DNA of 64,000 nt from JACMLD01 sp044227095 (GCA_044227095.1 JBGAFV010000001.1:1302001-1366000); one strand, 5' to 3'; numbered from the stretch's first letter, positions 26,449 through 36,210 are shown. Numbers and translations: made by a program. Notes: generated from the letters alone by a model not told the origin.

Positions 26449-27876
26449 CTAGATTTTTTTATCCTTCCATTTTCCTTTTTTGAAAACCAGGTAACCTGCA
26501 ATGGCTGCAGCTGTTTCAGAAACGGGTATGGCTATAAACACACCCGCCGGGCCCATATGCAATACTTTAGAAAGTAAATACGCCAACGGTATTTGGAAGC
26601 ACCAGTAAACAAAAAAATTAATAATGGTTGGGGTTTTTGTATCGCCTGCACCATTCAGTGCATTTAAATAAACCATTCCTATACCATAGAATAGAAAACC
26701 CGAACTCATGATTTGTATGGTGCTTACGGCATATGCAGCTACTGTTTCTTCTTTTGTAAAAAATGCTGCTATATACCCGGAAAATGCAATAAACAGAACT
26801 GAAATAGCACCCATAAAGATGGCGTTGTATTTTGCTGTTCTTGCCACCGATAATACGGCTCTCTCCGGTTGTTTTGCGCCAAGATTTTGTCCTACTAATG
26901 TAGCCGCCGCATTGCTTAATCCCCATGCAGGCAATAAAAAAAACATGATAACCCTTATGCCGATTTGATAGCCTGCTGATGCATCGCTATGGCCGGTTTG
27001 CGCTACCAGGCTTGCAAGTACAATCCAGCTGCATGAGCCAATTAAAAATTGCAAAGTGCCCGACCATGCAATACTTATGAGTGATTTGATGATAGAAAAA
27101 TCCGGCGTTAAATGCTTAAGCGAAAATTTTATTAATCCCTTGCCATTAAATAAATGATACAATTGGTACAAAACGCCAATGCCCCGGCCAATGGTTGTAG
27201 CCATAGCTGCACCTTGTATACCGAAAGCTGGTATTGGCCCTAAACCTTTAATCAGCAATGGACATAAAATGATATTGCACAAATTAGCAAGCCACAAGCT
27301 TTTCATTGCCATCATAGCATTGCCTGCGCCGCGGAAGATACCATTTATTAGAAACAGCAACATAATAACTAGGCTTCCGCCCATAACAATATTTGTATAA
27401 CTTATACCGGAACTGATGGCGGCTTCTTCTGCGCCCATCAGCCTTAATATTTGCGCAGAAAAAATATAACCCGGAATACTTACAGCAGCCGTTATTGCAA
27501 GGGCAAGAAAAATAGATTGCATACCAGCTTTGGTAGCAGCTTCCGGATCTTTTTCACCAATACGCCTGGCCACCATTGCAGTTGCAGCCATTGATATTCC
27601 TATTGCAAGAGAATAAACAATAGTGATTACAGATTCTGTAAGGCCAACAATAGATGTGGCGTGTTTGCCAAGGTGACTTACAAAATAAATATCTACCACA
27701 GCAAAAACACTTTCCATGCACATTTCAAGCACCATGGGTATTGCCAGTAAAATAACTGCTTTGCGAATGCTGCCAGTGGTATAATCTACGGTTTCGCCAC
27801 TCATAGATTGTTTAATGACAGAATAAATGCGAGATAACCTATTTGTTGGTATAGTAGTAGCAGATGAAGAGGACAT
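26449..27876 (-). CDS. MATE-family multidrug efflux transporter
   Basis: A 475-residue MATE exporter with twelve membrane helices in two related halves. The first half holds RKAVILLAIPMVLEMCMESVFAVVDIYFVSHLG, a family opening, and the second WSGTLQFLIGSCSWIVLASLVAQTG. Members pump cationic drugs and metabolites out using Na+ or H+ gradients. It is read alone on the minus strand, divergent from the glycerate kinase gene. The substrate range cannot be deduced from sequence. The N-terminal 35 residues are a Ser/Thr-rich cytoplasmic extension. Confidence 0.92.
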   Translation of the reverse strand: MSSSSATTIPTNRLSRIYSVIKQSMSGETVDYTTGSIRKAVILLAIPMVLEMCMESVFAVVDIYFVSHLGKHATSIVGLTESVITIVYSLAIGISMAATAMVARRIGEKDPEAATKAGMQSIFLALAITAAVSIPGYIFSAQILRLMGAEEAAISSGISYTNIVMGGSLVIMLLFLINGIFRGAGNAMMAMKSLWLANLCNIILCPLLIKGLGPIPAFGIQGAAMATTIGRGIGVLYQLYHLFNGKGLIKFSLKHLTPDFSIIKSLISIAWSGTLQFLIGSCSWIVLASLVAQTGHSDASAGYQIGIRVIMFFLLPAWGLSNAAATLVGQNLGAKQPERAVLSVARTAKYNAIFMGAISVLFIAFSGYIAAFFTKEETVAAYAVSTIQIMSSGFLFYGIGMVYLNALNGAGDTKTPTIINFFVYWCFQIPLAYLLSKVLHMGPAGVFIAIPVSETAAAIAGYLVFKKGKWKDKKI

Positions 27877-28112
27877 GTAAAAAAATTTGAAAATAAATAA
27901 ATAGAAAAACCCAACCAGGGTGGTTGTTTGCTGTGAAATCTATAAAGCGGAGGTTCTTTACAATGGGGGCGAACCTAGAACATTTTCATATGCTGAAATT
28001 GTAGAAAGTTTAAAATTAAGAATATTTTCCCGACAGGAAAAAGATTTGTTACAAACACGCAGCTATTATACACAGTACAGTATAGTGGATGAAATCGTTT
28101 AATTTAGAACTG

Positions 28113-29225
28113 ATGACAATTCTTATTGCACCAGATAAGTTTAAAGGAAGCCTTACTAGTTTTGAGGTTACACAAGCAATAAAAGCAGGACTAGAAAAAA
28201 ACCTGGCAAACAAAATATTGGCTTTTCCTTTTGCAGATGGCGGAGACGGCTTTGCTGCTGTAATGAAGTATTACCTGCATACAGACACCATCTGTTGCAA
28301 AGCAACCGATCCGCTTGGCAGACCAATTGATGCATCTTATGAGTGGAGTAATAAAAACAAAACAGCTATTATAGAAATGGCTGTTGCCAGTGGACTTGTA
28401 TTGCTGAAAGAAGAAGAAAAAAATCCGTTAAAAACATCTTCTTATGGAACAGGACTGATAATAAAACATGCAATAGAAAATGGTGCAAAAAAAATACTGC
28501 TTGGGCTAGGCGGAAGCGCAACCAATGATGCAGGAATAGGAATTTTGTCAGCATTGGGTTTTGTATTTATGGATACTGATGATAAAGTACTGGCACCTGT
28601 TGGCGAAAATCTTTCAGCAATAAAAAAAATAATAGCACCTGTTGTATTACCTGCTGTACAATTTGAGATTGCCTGCGATGTACAGAATACATTGTATGGA
28701 CCGCATGGAGCAGCATACATTTATGCGCCACAAAAAGGCGCAGATAAAAATAGTGTTGAACTACTTGATAGTGGGTTGAAAAATTTTGCAACAGTGATTG
28801 AACAGCAAACCAGCAAAGATGTAGCACAGTTTACTGGTAGCGGTGCCGCTGGCGGAATAGCAGCAGGGTTACAAGCGTTTTTCAATATTTCATTAGCTAA
28901 AGGTGTTGAACTGGTTGCTGCAGCAAGTAATATAAAAGAACAACTGCAAACTGCGGATCTTCTTATAACCGGCGAAGGAAAAATTGATAATCAAAGTACA
29001 GAAGGAAAAGTAACCGGCTATATGGCATCGCTGGCAAAACAATTTCATATTGATTGTATTGCAGTTTGCGGAATGTCTGCACTTTCTGAAAAAGAAAAAC
29101 AATCAATGGGCTTTAAAAAAATTATTACACTTGCAAACAATACTGCAGAAGCTAAATATGCGATAGAGAATGCAAGTAAGTTATTAGCGGAAAAAGCTTC
29201 TGTTATTTTAGCAACTCAGACTTAA
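28113..29225 (+). CDS. Glycerate 2-kinase
   Basis: A 370-residue glycerate kinase of the GlxK/GarK family, making 2-phosphoglycerate from glycerate and ATP. The N-terminal TILIAPDKFKGSLTSFEV is the diagnostic opening. FADGGDGFAAV, LLGLGGSATNDAGIG and the C-terminal DLLITGEGKIDNQS nucleotide-binding loop are all present. ATG at 28113 fits the family; 28089 adds eight residues. It would feed glycerate, for instance from hydroxypyruvate, into glycolysis. The metallophosphoesterase gene starts 26 bp later and is probably cotranscribed. Confidence 0.93.
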   Translation: MTILIAPDKFKGSLTSFEVTQAIKAGLEKNLANKILAFPFADGGDGFAAVMKYYLHTDTICCKATDPLGRPIDASYEWSNKNKTAIIEMAVASGLVLLKEEEKNPLKTSSYGTGLIIKHAIENGAKKILLGLGGSATNDAGIGILSALGFVFMDTDDKVLAPVGENLSAIKKIIAPVVLPAVQFEIACDVQNTLYGPHGAAYIYAPQKGADKNSVELLDSGLKNFATVIEQQTSKDVAQFTGSGAAGGIAAGLQAFFNISLAKGVELVAAASNIKEQLQTADLLITGEGKIDNQSTEGKVTGYMASLAKQFHIDCIAVCGMSALSEKEKQSMGFKKIITLANNTAEAKYAIENASKLLAEKASVILATQT

Positions 29226-29251
29226 ATACAAATTCAACAGCAATATATTTA

Positions 29252-29986
29252 ATGAAAAGAACACTGGTTATAGGCGATATTCATGGCGGGTTGAAAGCAT
29301 TAATACAAGTGCTGCAACGTGCTGCTGTTTCTGCCGATGATACACTGATCTTTTTAGGCGATTATGTAGACGGATGGAGCGATTCTGCGCAGGTGATTGA
29401 TTATGTAATGAAGCTGGAAAAAAATCAGCCTTGTATTTTTCTTAAAGGCAATCACGACGAATGGTGTGAAGACTGGCTACGCAACGGTCGTGCAGATAAA
29501 ACATGGATACAACATGGCGGAACTGCAACAATAAAAAGTTATGCTGCAATCAGCAATACAGCAAAACAACAACAGCTTGTTTTTTTTGAAAGAATGAAAC
29601 CGTATGTAATTGATGCAAACAACAGATTGTTTGTACATGCAGGTTTTACGTCTATGCACGGACCAGAAAAAGAATTTCATACTTCATCTTTTACCTGGGA
29701 TAGAACGCTTTGGGAGATGGCAATTACGCTTGATAAAACCATTGATAAAAATTCGCTGGTATATCCAAAGCGGTTAAAGCTGTTTAGTGAAATTTATATC
29801 GGTCATACGCCTACGTTATATTACAATGAGGTTGTGCCTATGCACGGCTGCAATGTGTGGAATATAGATACCGGCGCTGCTTTTACCGGCAAACTTTCTG
29901 TTATGAATATTGATACAAAAGAATACTGGCAAAGCGATCCGGTAAAAAATCTTTATCCCAATGAAGCTGGAAGAAATAAGGATTGA
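29252..29986 (+). CDS. Calcineurin-like metallophosphoesterase (PPP-type phosphatase)
   Basis: A 244-residue cytosolic phosphatase of the calcineurin-like superfamily, closest to bacterial PP1/PP2A-like serine/threonine protein phosphatases and diadenosine tetraphosphatases. Metal-site motifs are in order: GDIHGG (about residues 8-13), GDYVDGWSD, GNHDEW, then HAGF and GHTPT near the C-terminus. It follows glycerate kinase by 26 bp, suggesting an operon. Whether it dephosphorylates protein or a nucleotide is unknown. A weak hairpin follows where it converges with the SRPBCC gene. Confidence 0.9.
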   Translation: MKRTLVIGDIHGGLKALIQVLQRAAVSADDTLIFLGDYVDGWSDSAQVIDYVMKLEKNQPCIFLKGNHDEWCEDWLRNGRADKTWIQHGGTATIKSYAAISNTAKQQQLVFFERMKPYVIDANNRLFVHAGFTSMHGPEKEFHTSSFTWDRTLWEMAITLDKTIDKNSLVYPKRLKLFSEIYIGHTPTLYYNEVVPMHGCNVWNIDTGAAFTGKLSVMNIDTKEYWQSDPVKNLYPNEAGRNKD

Positions 29987-30013
29987 TGTAAGTAAAGAGA
30001 TACAAACCTTGTT

Positions 30014-30454
30014 TTATCTCTCGCAGATTTCTTTTAATTTGGCAAGTGCGCCGGGCCATCCATCGTTAAACATTTTTTCCCATGCAGGATTGATAAACAT
30101 CTCCACGTTAAGCCGTGTTGAATTTTTAACGGCAATAAAAAAGTAGCTTTCTTTTGTACCCACCCATCCTTTTGCCATGTCACTCTCTTTGTCTTCAACA
30201 CCGCCTTCCAGTAATACAGCAATATGTTCTGCAGTTATTTGCTTATAGGGATCACATGTTGTAATGGTAGCCAGTGTCCCGCTTCCGTTTGCACCAATAA
30301 AACGAATGTTTTCTCCCTGTTTCCAACTGCCTTTATATAAAGATCCGGGCCAGCTTACACCTGTCCATTCCTGGTAAGTATCGTGTGTAAGCATGGTTGT
30401 CCATACTTTTTCGGCAGGTGCATTAATGCTAATAGTATATTCAAGCTTTTTCAT
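30014..30454 (-). CDS. SRPBCC-family protein (AHSA1/START-like)
   Basis: A 146-residue helix-grip protein. The opening KLEYTISINAPAEKVWTTML, the TYQEWTGVSWPGS strand, and the C-terminal helix GWPGALAKLKEICE are typical of the SRPBCC/activator of Hsp90-like group. Such proteins bind hydrophobic ligands or assist folding, and the specific role here is unknown. It converges with the phosphatase gene, 27 bp apart, and is followed on its own strand by about 100 bp before the methyltransferase gene. Confidence 0.82.
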   Translation of the reverse strand: MKKLEYTISINAPAEKVWTTMLTHDTYQEWTGVSWPGSLYKGSWKQGENIRFIGANGSGTLATITTCDPYKQITAEHIAVLLEGGVEDKESDMAKGWVGTKESYFFIAVKNSTRLNVEMFINPAWEKMFNDGWPGALAKLKEICER

Positions 30455-30554
30455 ACAATCGTTTTGTTGTTAAAAAATAATGCTAATTAAAATTATAACA
30501 ATGGCAATTGCAGAACAGGGTTGTTTAAGACATTAAGCGGTTAAATTGCGACAT

Positions 30555-31280
30555 CTATTTCTTTTTATACAAAAGGAAATGTTGTATTGGCAAAAACTCA
30601 CCGTCATAATCAAGTACAAAACCGTTTGCGTTTAATTCTTTATTGAGTTGTTTAACGGTAGTTTTATGTAAAGCTTTTATAGGTACAGTAGGATCTTCGC
30701 CACGGTATTCTATCAGTAAAATTTTCCCTGTACTTTTAAGCGCTTTGTGAATTTGTTGTAACATTTCATGTGGGTAGGAAAGTTCGTGGTATACGTCTAC
30801 CATTATTGCAAGATCAATACTGTTGGGAGGAAGATTCGGCGATTGCTCGCTGCATTTTACTACTTCAACAATAGAATCTTTCAACAATGATTTTTTATTG
30901 CGAAGAAACTCGATCATTTCATCCTGTATATCTGCTGCATATACTTTTCCTTTGGGAACTTTTGCCGCAAGCCTGAAAGTATAATAGCCTGTACCAGCGC
31001 CTATATCTGCAACAACACTATTGGGCGTCAACTTTATATTTTCTATAGCCAGGTTAGTATTTTCTTCCTGTTGCCTGCTGTCTCTTTCCAACCAATCGCT
31101 GCCTGCCGCACCCATTACATGCGCAATTTCACGGCCCATATAAAATTTCCCAATGCCATCTGCAGATGCTTTGCGAAATTTGTAAACGGTGTCACTATTT
31201 TTATTTGCCGGAGAAGACTGCCCAAAGCAAGTTGTTGCACCAAAGCATAAAAAAATTAATAATGCAGGTTGTAGCGGCAT
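30555..31280 (-). CDS. Exported class I SAM methyltransferase-like protein
   Basis: A 241-residue protein with a Rossmann methyltransferase domain: motif I VVADIGAGTGYYTFRLA (about residue 87), an acidic VYAADIQDEM after strand 2, and LAIMVDVYHEL at motif IV. Unusually it begins with a Sec signal peptide (MPLQPALLIFLCFGATTCFGQ), so the enzyme would sit in the periplasm where SAM is not expected. It may act in an unknown way, or the signal may be a membrane anchor with a mispredicted side. Similar exported forms occur in Bacteroidota. Confidence 0.8.
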   Translation of the reverse strand: MPLQPALLIFLCFGATTCFGQSSPANKNSDTVYKFRKASADGIGKFYMGREIAHVMGAAGSDWLERDSRQQEENTNLAIENIKLTPNSVVADIGAGTGYYTFRLAAKVPKGKVYAADIQDEMIEFLRNKKSLLKDSIVEVVKCSEQSPNLPPNSIDLAIMVDVYHELSYPHEMLQQIHKALKSTGKILLIEYRGEDPTVPIKALHKTTVKQLNKELNANGFVLDYDGEFLPIQHFLLYKKK

Positions 31281-31336
31281 AAGGCAATTTAGTGAGAAAG
31301 CATAAACAATAAAAAATCAAAACTAAATATACCATT

Positions 31337-32335
31337 ATGTTCATCCTAGAAAATTATTCCACGGCTGTTATCTTCTGCATCATCACCATGCTTTGCTGGG
31401 GCAGTTGGGCCAATACACAAAAACTTGCAGCAGGTACATGGCGCTTTGAATTATTTTATTGGGATTATGTGATTGGCATTTTATTGCTTAGTTTAATTTT
31501 TGCTTTTACCCTTGGCAGTAATGGCGCTGTGGGAAGAAGTTTTACTGTAGATGTTTCACAGGCAAGTTCATCCAATTTGTTTTCTGCCATAATTGGCGGC
31601 GTTATTTTCAACCTTGCAAATATTTTATTGGTGGCTGCAATCTCAATAGCAGGTATGTCGGTTGCATTTCCTGTAGGAATTGGCATTGCATTGGTGTTGG
31701 GCGTAGTAGTAAATTATTTAGATGCACCGGAAGGGAATGCCGGTTTGTTATTTGCCGGCGTTGCACTAATTGCTACGGCTATTATTCTAAATGCAAGAGC
31801 TTATCAAAAAATGTCGGCCAGTAAAGCTTCGCCATCCACAAAAGGATTAGTATTATCAATAGCCGCCGGGTTGTTAATGGGCTTCTTTTATCGCTTTGTT
31901 GCCAAAGCAATGTTCAGCAATTTTTCGGTGCCTGAAGATGGTAAACTAAGCCCATATACTGCAATTGTATTTTTTGCAATAGGCATTCTGCTGAGCAATT
32001 TTATTTTTAATACCTATATAATGAAGAAACCATTTACAGGTGAGCAGGTAAGTTTCAATCAATATTTTAAAGGAGGTATTCGTAATCATTTAACAGGAGT
32101 ATTAGGCGGCGTTATCTGGTGTGTGGGTATGTCTTTCAGCATTATTGCATCAGGCAAAACGAGCCCTGCAATTGCTTACGGGTTGGGGCAAGGCGCAACA
32201 GTTGTTGCCGCAATTTGGGGCATCTTTATATGGAAAGAATTTAAAAATGCACCCAAAGGCACATCTGCATTAATCAATCTAATGCTCCTACTTTACATTG
32301 TTGGGCTTACGTTAATCATCCTTACAAAAATTTAA
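31337..32335 (+). CDS. GRP-family sugar transporter (RbsU/GlcU-like)
   Basis: A 332-residue membrane protein with about ten helices, drug/metabolite superfamily, glucose/ribose porter type. The opening IFCIITMLCWGSWANTQKLA and the GVALIATAIILNARAYQ segment are characteristic. Ribokinase starts 8 bp after its stop, and the pairing of a GRP permease with rbsK matches known rbsU-rbsK operons, so ribose uptake is the best guess. Polarity of the transport and exact sugar are inference. Confidence 0.85.
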   Translation: MFILENYSTAVIFCIITMLCWGSWANTQKLAAGTWRFELFYWDYVIGILLLSLIFAFTLGSNGAVGRSFTVDVSQASSSNLFSAIIGGVIFNLANILLVAAISIAGMSVAFPVGIGIALVLGVVVNYLDAPEGNAGLLFAGVALIATAIILNARAYQKMSASKASPSTKGLVLSIAAGLLMGFFYRFVAKAMFSNFSVPEDGKLSPYTAIVFFAIGILLSNFIFNTYIMKKPFTGEQVSFNQYFKGGIRNHLTGVLGGVIWCVGMSFSIIASGKTSPAIAYGLGQGATVVAAIWGIFIWKEFKNAPKGTSALINLMLLLYIVGLTLIILTKI

Positions 32336-32343
32336 TAAGGCAA

Positions 32344-33264
32344 ATGAACAAAAAGATAGTTGTTATAGGAAGCATCAATACTGATATGGTGGTAAACTCA
32401 CCCAAAATCCCTGTGCCGGGACAAACCCTCATTGGGCATTCATTCATTACAACCGGCGGAGGTAAAGGTGCAAACCAGGCAATGGCTGCGGCGAGGCTTG
32501 GCGGCGATGTAGTTTTGATAAGTAAAGTAGGTGATGATGCTTTTGGCAAAGTCTCAATAGCAAATTTTGAAAAAGAAAATATCAATACAGCTTTTATTTC
32601 GGTAGATAAAAAGGAACCATCGGGTGTTGCTTTTATTGTAGTGGATGATAAAGGAGAAAACATTATTGTGGTTGCCCCGGGGGCTAATGGCAAATTAAGT
32701 TCAGATGATATATTAAGCGCTAAGGAAGAAATAAGACAATGTAGCGCTGTGTTGTTTCAGTTAGAAATTCCGCTTGAAACAGTTGAAGCAAGTATGAAGC
32801 TGGCTAAACAGCATGGTAAAACCGTAGTATTAAATCCTGCGCCTGCCACAGCACTATCTGATGAACTGTTAAGCTATGTTGACATTATAGTGCCCAATCA
32901 GTCTGAAGCATTTTTGCTTACGGGCATAGCGGTAAATAATAAAGAAACTGCTGCTGTTGCCGCTGATGCATTACATAGAAAAAAAATAGGCACAGTAATA
33001 ATTACTATGGGTGAGTTAGGCGCTTACGTATCATCTTCATCTTACCAAGATATTGTTGCCGGTTTTAAAGCCGGTAAAGTAATTGATACAGTTGCAGCTG
33101 GTGATACTTTTTGTGGCGCATTAACTATTGCGCTTGCTGAAGGAAAAAAAATTGAAGAAGCCGTAAAGTTTGCCAATGCAGCAGCAGCGCTTTCAGTAAC
33201 AAAACAAGGGGCACAGGCATCAGTTCCTTACAGAAATGAAGTTGACGAATTTATGCGTAAATAG
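32344..33264 (+). CDS. rbsK: Ribokinase
   Basis: A 306-residue PfkB-family kinase, closest to ribokinase, phosphorylating D-ribose at O5 with ATP. It has the opening VVIGSINTDMVV, PfkB signature 1 (GGGKGANQAMAAARLGG, about residues 39-55) and signature 2 (DTVAAGDTFCGAL, about residue 246) with the catalytic Asp. The NPAPATALSDELL stretch is typical of RbsK. It is 8 bp after the sugar transporter and no doubt cotranscribed. Other pentose or deoxyribose substrates cannot be excluded. Confidence 0.9.
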   Translation: MNKKIVVIGSINTDMVVNSPKIPVPGQTLIGHSFITTGGGKGANQAMAAARLGGDVVLISKVGDDAFGKVSIANFEKENINTAFISVDKKEPSGVAFIVVDDKGENIIVVAPGANGKLSSDDILSAKEEIRQCSAVLFQLEIPLETVEASMKLAKQHGKTVVLNPAPATALSDELLSYVDIIVPNQSEAFLLTGIAVNNKETAAVAADALHRKKIGTVIITMGELGAYVSSSSYQDIVAGFKAGKVIDTVAAGDTFCGALTIALAEGKKIEEAVKFANAAAALSVTKQGAQASVPYRNEVDEFMRK

Positions 33265-33307
33265 CATAAAGTGGAAATCATTTATAAAACAATGCTACTA
33301 CTTGCAA

Positions 33308-33348
33308 ACGCTGTTTTATTCTGTATTTTAAAAGAGTAAAACAGGCGT
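33308..33348 (+). terminator. Weak hairpin after ribokinase
   Basis: ACGC-TGTTTTA pairs with TAAAACA-G-GCGT (one bulged G) across an 18-nt AT-rich loop, 44 bp after the rbsK stop. It lacks a T-run, so termination is possible but not secure. The rest of 33265-33549 shows no gene, only a short AT palindrome (33515-33529) near the end of the convergent permease gene. Confidence 0.3.
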
Positions 33349-33549
33349 CACTTAAAATATGAGTGAAGAAGCAATTGAAAAGGTGACCGACAATAAACAA
33401 TAACATCGCTGCCAGCTTACCGAGCATCAAAGTCGCTCCATTTGTGGTTAAATGGCTATCTGAGTTTAAAGTAAAACTCTGTATGTTCCCTTGGATCAGA
33501 TAAAAACGATGTTAGCTTTTTTAAAAAGCAAAACACATAAGTTGTATCA

Positions 33550-35994
33550 TTATTCCGTTCTCAAACTCTTGACGGGATTGGCAAGTGCGGCTTTGACAGA
33601 TTGAGTGCCTACCGTTAGTAACGCAATTAAAAGAGTAAGACCACCTGCACCGCAAAACATCCACCATTGAGGGCTGATGTGATAAGCAAAGTTTTGAAGC
33701 CAGCGATGTAATATTATATAAGCAACAGGCCATGCAACAATGTTTGCGAGCAATATCCAGAAAACAAATTGTCTGGATATGGTTGCAGTTACCTGGGCAA
33801 CACCTGCACCCAGCACTTTTCGAATGCCGATTTCTTTTTTACGTTGTTCTGCAACAAACATAGCAAGCCCAAGAAGGCCGAGACAGGCTACCAGTACACC
33901 AAGGGCCGATAATAAGGTGGAGAGTTCGCTCACTTTTTTTTCACTGCGGTATAAATTGGCAATCCTGTCATTCAGGAGACTGAAGTTGCATTTTTCAAAT
34001 GAGTGCATGCGGTCCCATGCGCTTTCAACGTACTTGCGGGCATTGGCAACATCGACCCCATTGTATTGAATGGTGATATAAGTAGATGCCTGCCGAATTC
34101 CGGAAAGATGCAATACCAATGGCTTTACAAGCTGATGCATCGATTCAAAGTTGAAGTCTTTTGTTATACCAACAATCCGGAAAACTCTTGGAATAGAATC
34201 TCTGGAAAGCATCATAATGCGATGGCCAATAACAGACTTTGCATTGGGCGCAAAATCTCTTGCTGCAGTTTCATTTATCACCACGGCGCTGCTGTCTGTA
34301 GGCATAGCCGTATCAAAGAAGCGGCCTTCTTTCATTTTTATACCAAAGGTTGGAACAAAATATTCATCCACGTCGAGGAAAGCCGCATGTAACGGATCTG
34401 TGTTTGTTTGATTATCGTATGTATAAACAGATTCCGGCACACCTTGTGAAAACATGACGGATGAACAGGTAACAGATCCAACAGCCGGATTTTTAAGCAG
34501 CTCCTGCCTGAATGCCTGCAGTTTGTTGCCAAGCGATGATCCGTTGATGATAGTGATCAGTTGCTGCGGCTGAATGCCCAGATCTTTTTTCTGCATGAAA
34601 TTTATCTGGCTTCTCACAGCTATTACGCCTATGATAAGGGCGATGCTTATCGCAAACTGGCATATTACCAGTACGCTTCGCAGCGAAGCTTTCTTTTTTT
34701 GATACTGCCCCTTTAGTGTTTCTACTGGCTGAAAAGCAGAGAGAAAAATAGCGGGGTAGCTGCCTGCGAATAAGCTCACAACTATAGTAAATGCCAACAG
34801 CAACGGCAGTGTATAGGCGCTATCAAAAAAATTGAGTTCTATTCTTTTACCTATGAGTTGATTAAACCAGGGCAATGTTAGTTTTATCATAACCACCGCT
34901 GCAAGTACAGCAATGGTAGTAGTTAATACAGCTTCTGTATAATACTGTACCATAAGCTGCCATCTGCTGGAACCCAGTGTTTTGCGGATACCTGTTTCTT
35001 TTGCTCTTTTATCGCTTTTTGCTGTCGCAATGTTCATGAAATTAAAAACAGCAATCAGCAGCACAAATAAAGCAGTGGCAATAAAAATGCGCACATACAA
35101 AATATTGCCCAGGTTGGTATCGCCCCATTCAGTGTTGGGATCAATGCCATAAGTTTCTTTAGAATAAAGATGAATGCTGGTAAGCGGCTGCAGCTTCATT
35201 GTAAAAGGATTGCCGCTTTCTTTTAAGTTGCTGTAACGTACGTTAAGCATTTTTTCTATTTGCGGACCAGCGCCTTTATCCACAACAGCTTTCAGCTTCT
35301 GCTCAACGGCATTCGCGTCGGCCCCTTTTTTCAGCAGTACAAAGTTGCAATACCATAATGCAAGCCAGTTGTCATCATTTTTTCCGTGAAGTGTACTCAT
35401 AGAAATGAACATATCAGCTTTGAAGTGTGAGTTTTCCGGAAAGTTCTTCATTGTGGCTGATACAATAAATGATGCCGTATCATCTACCAGTATTTGTTTA
35501 CCTATCGGGTCTTCATCGCCAAAATATCTTTTTGCAGTAGCCTCGGTAATCACTACCTGGTACGGCATAGATAATGCAGTAGTAGCATTGCCTTTTAGCA
35601 GTTGGTGATCAAATACTTTGAAGTAGTTAGAGTCTGCTGTATATGCGCTGTGTTCACGAAAAACCTTGTCTTTATACCGCATATTGTATGATGCCTCATA
35701 CCCTATAAATGTGTTGGCTTCTACCTCCGGAAATTGTGTTCTTAGTACTTGTGCAGCAGGTGGGCTGCTCTTAGAACTATTTGATGCGGTGCCGTTAAGA
35801 TTAATGCAGGTATATATCCTGTAGATGCGGTTGGCGTTCGTATAAAAGCTGTCATATCCAAATTCACTTTGTGCATACAGGTACAGCATGATTGCGCATG
35901 CAACGCCAATAGCAAGTCCTCCAATATTGATGAACGAAATTTTAGGGTTTCTCGCCAGGTTTCGCCATGCAACAATGAAATAATTTTTAAACAT
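33550..35994 (-). CDS. FtsX/MacB-type ABC transporter permease
   Basis: An 814-residue permease of the FtsX-like family typical of Bacteroidota: two permease modules, each with a large periplasmic domain. The N-terminus MFKNYFIVAWRNLARNPK leads into helix 1; further helix groups lie near residues 285-420 and 670-800, the last containing RKKEIGIRKVLGAG. No ATPase gene is adjacent, so it would share a LolD/MacB-type ATPase encoded elsewhere. Likely role: lipoprotein or drug extrusion, or a stress module partner. ATG at 35994 is used because the family begins there; 36021 is an upstream extension. Confidence 0.88.
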   Translation of the reverse strand: MFKNYFIVAWRNLARNPKISFINIGGLAIGVACAIMLYLYAQSEFGYDSFYTNANRIYRIYTCINLNGTASNSSKSSPPAAQVLRTQFPEVEANTFIGYEASYNMRYKDKVFREHSAYTADSNYFKVFDHQLLKGNATTALSMPYQVVITEATAKRYFGDEDPIGKQILVDDTASFIVSATMKNFPENSHFKADMFISMSTLHGKNDDNWLALWYCNFVLLKKGADANAVEQKLKAVVDKGAGPQIEKMLNVRYSNLKESGNPFTMKLQPLTSIHLYSKETYGIDPNTEWGDTNLGNILYVRIFIATALFVLLIAVFNFMNIATAKSDKRAKETGIRKTLGSSRWQLMVQYYTEAVLTTTIAVLAAVVMIKLTLPWFNQLIGKRIELNFFDSAYTLPLLLAFTIVVSLFAGSYPAIFLSAFQPVETLKGQYQKKKASLRSVLVICQFAISIALIIGVIAVRSQINFMQKKDLGIQPQQLITIINGSSLGNKLQAFRQELLKNPAVGSVTCSSVMFSQGVPESVYTYDNQTNTDPLHAAFLDVDEYFVPTFGIKMKEGRFFDTAMPTDSSAVVINETAARDFAPNAKSVIGHRIMMLSRDSIPRVFRIVGITKDFNFESMHQLVKPLVLHLSGIRQASTYITIQYNGVDVANARKYVESAWDRMHSFEKCNFSLLNDRIANLYRSEKKVSELSTLLSALGVLVACLGLLGLAMFVAEQRKKEIGIRKVLGAGVAQVTATISRQFVFWILLANIVAWPVAYIILHRWLQNFAYHISPQWWMFCGAGGLTLLIALLTVGTQSVKAALANPVKSLRTE

Positions 35995-36210
35995 GATTTG
36001 GATATTTGTTAGAATCTCCACTAAGTCAATGCCAATATTTTTTCATTTTGATAGCCAATCAAATAAGTGTTCCATTATTATTACGGTTGTGCGTTTTTGG
36101 TACAAATCATGTTCGCTTTTGATTACGTCAATGTATAAAATAAAAAAGACCAGCATTTCTGCTGATCTTTTTAAAGCTGTTCCCTTCTTGACTTGAGCCA
36201 GAGACCATTT
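35971..36210. repeat. Direct repeat copy A (permease 5' end, leader, hairpin, tRNA 3' part)
   Basis: This segment aligns with 42700-42937 over about 240 bp, roughly 85% identical by eye. It runs from the first codons of the permease, through a leader (TGATAGCC, GTGCGTTTTTGGTACAAATC), a bidirectional hairpin, to the T-arm of a tRNA-like element. Both copies have the same orientation and enclose the two-component genes and the large lipoprotein gene. Confidence 0.85.
36147..36168 (-). terminator. Bidirectional terminator hairpin (copy A)
   Basis: AGATCAGCA / TGCTGGTCT on the minus strand (one G-U pair, GAAA loop), followed by TTTTTTATTTT. Plus-strand reading also ends in a T-run. Probably terminates the histidine kinase-regulator transcript. 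Same hairpin as at 42876-42897. Confidence 0.8.

Noticed and set aside
27920..28102. 60-codon open frame between the divergent MATE and glycerate kinase genes
   Set aside because: GTG start, no recognisable domain, overlaps the region just before the glycerate kinase start, and length is compatible with chance.
29996..30021. Hairpin GAGATACAA / TTGTTTTATCTC between the convergent phosphatase and SRPBCC genes
   Set aside because: Imperfect stem that runs into the SRPBCC coding end and lacks a T-run; not called as a terminator.
33359..33403. 14-codon frame MSEEAIEKVTDNKQ after ribokinase
   Set aside because: Too short and without supporting context; intergenic DNA between convergent genes.
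36003..36120. Promoter boxes in the permease leader
   Set aside because: TTTG-like and TA-rich words occur in copy A but the spacing and words are not kept in copy B, so no promoter is called.
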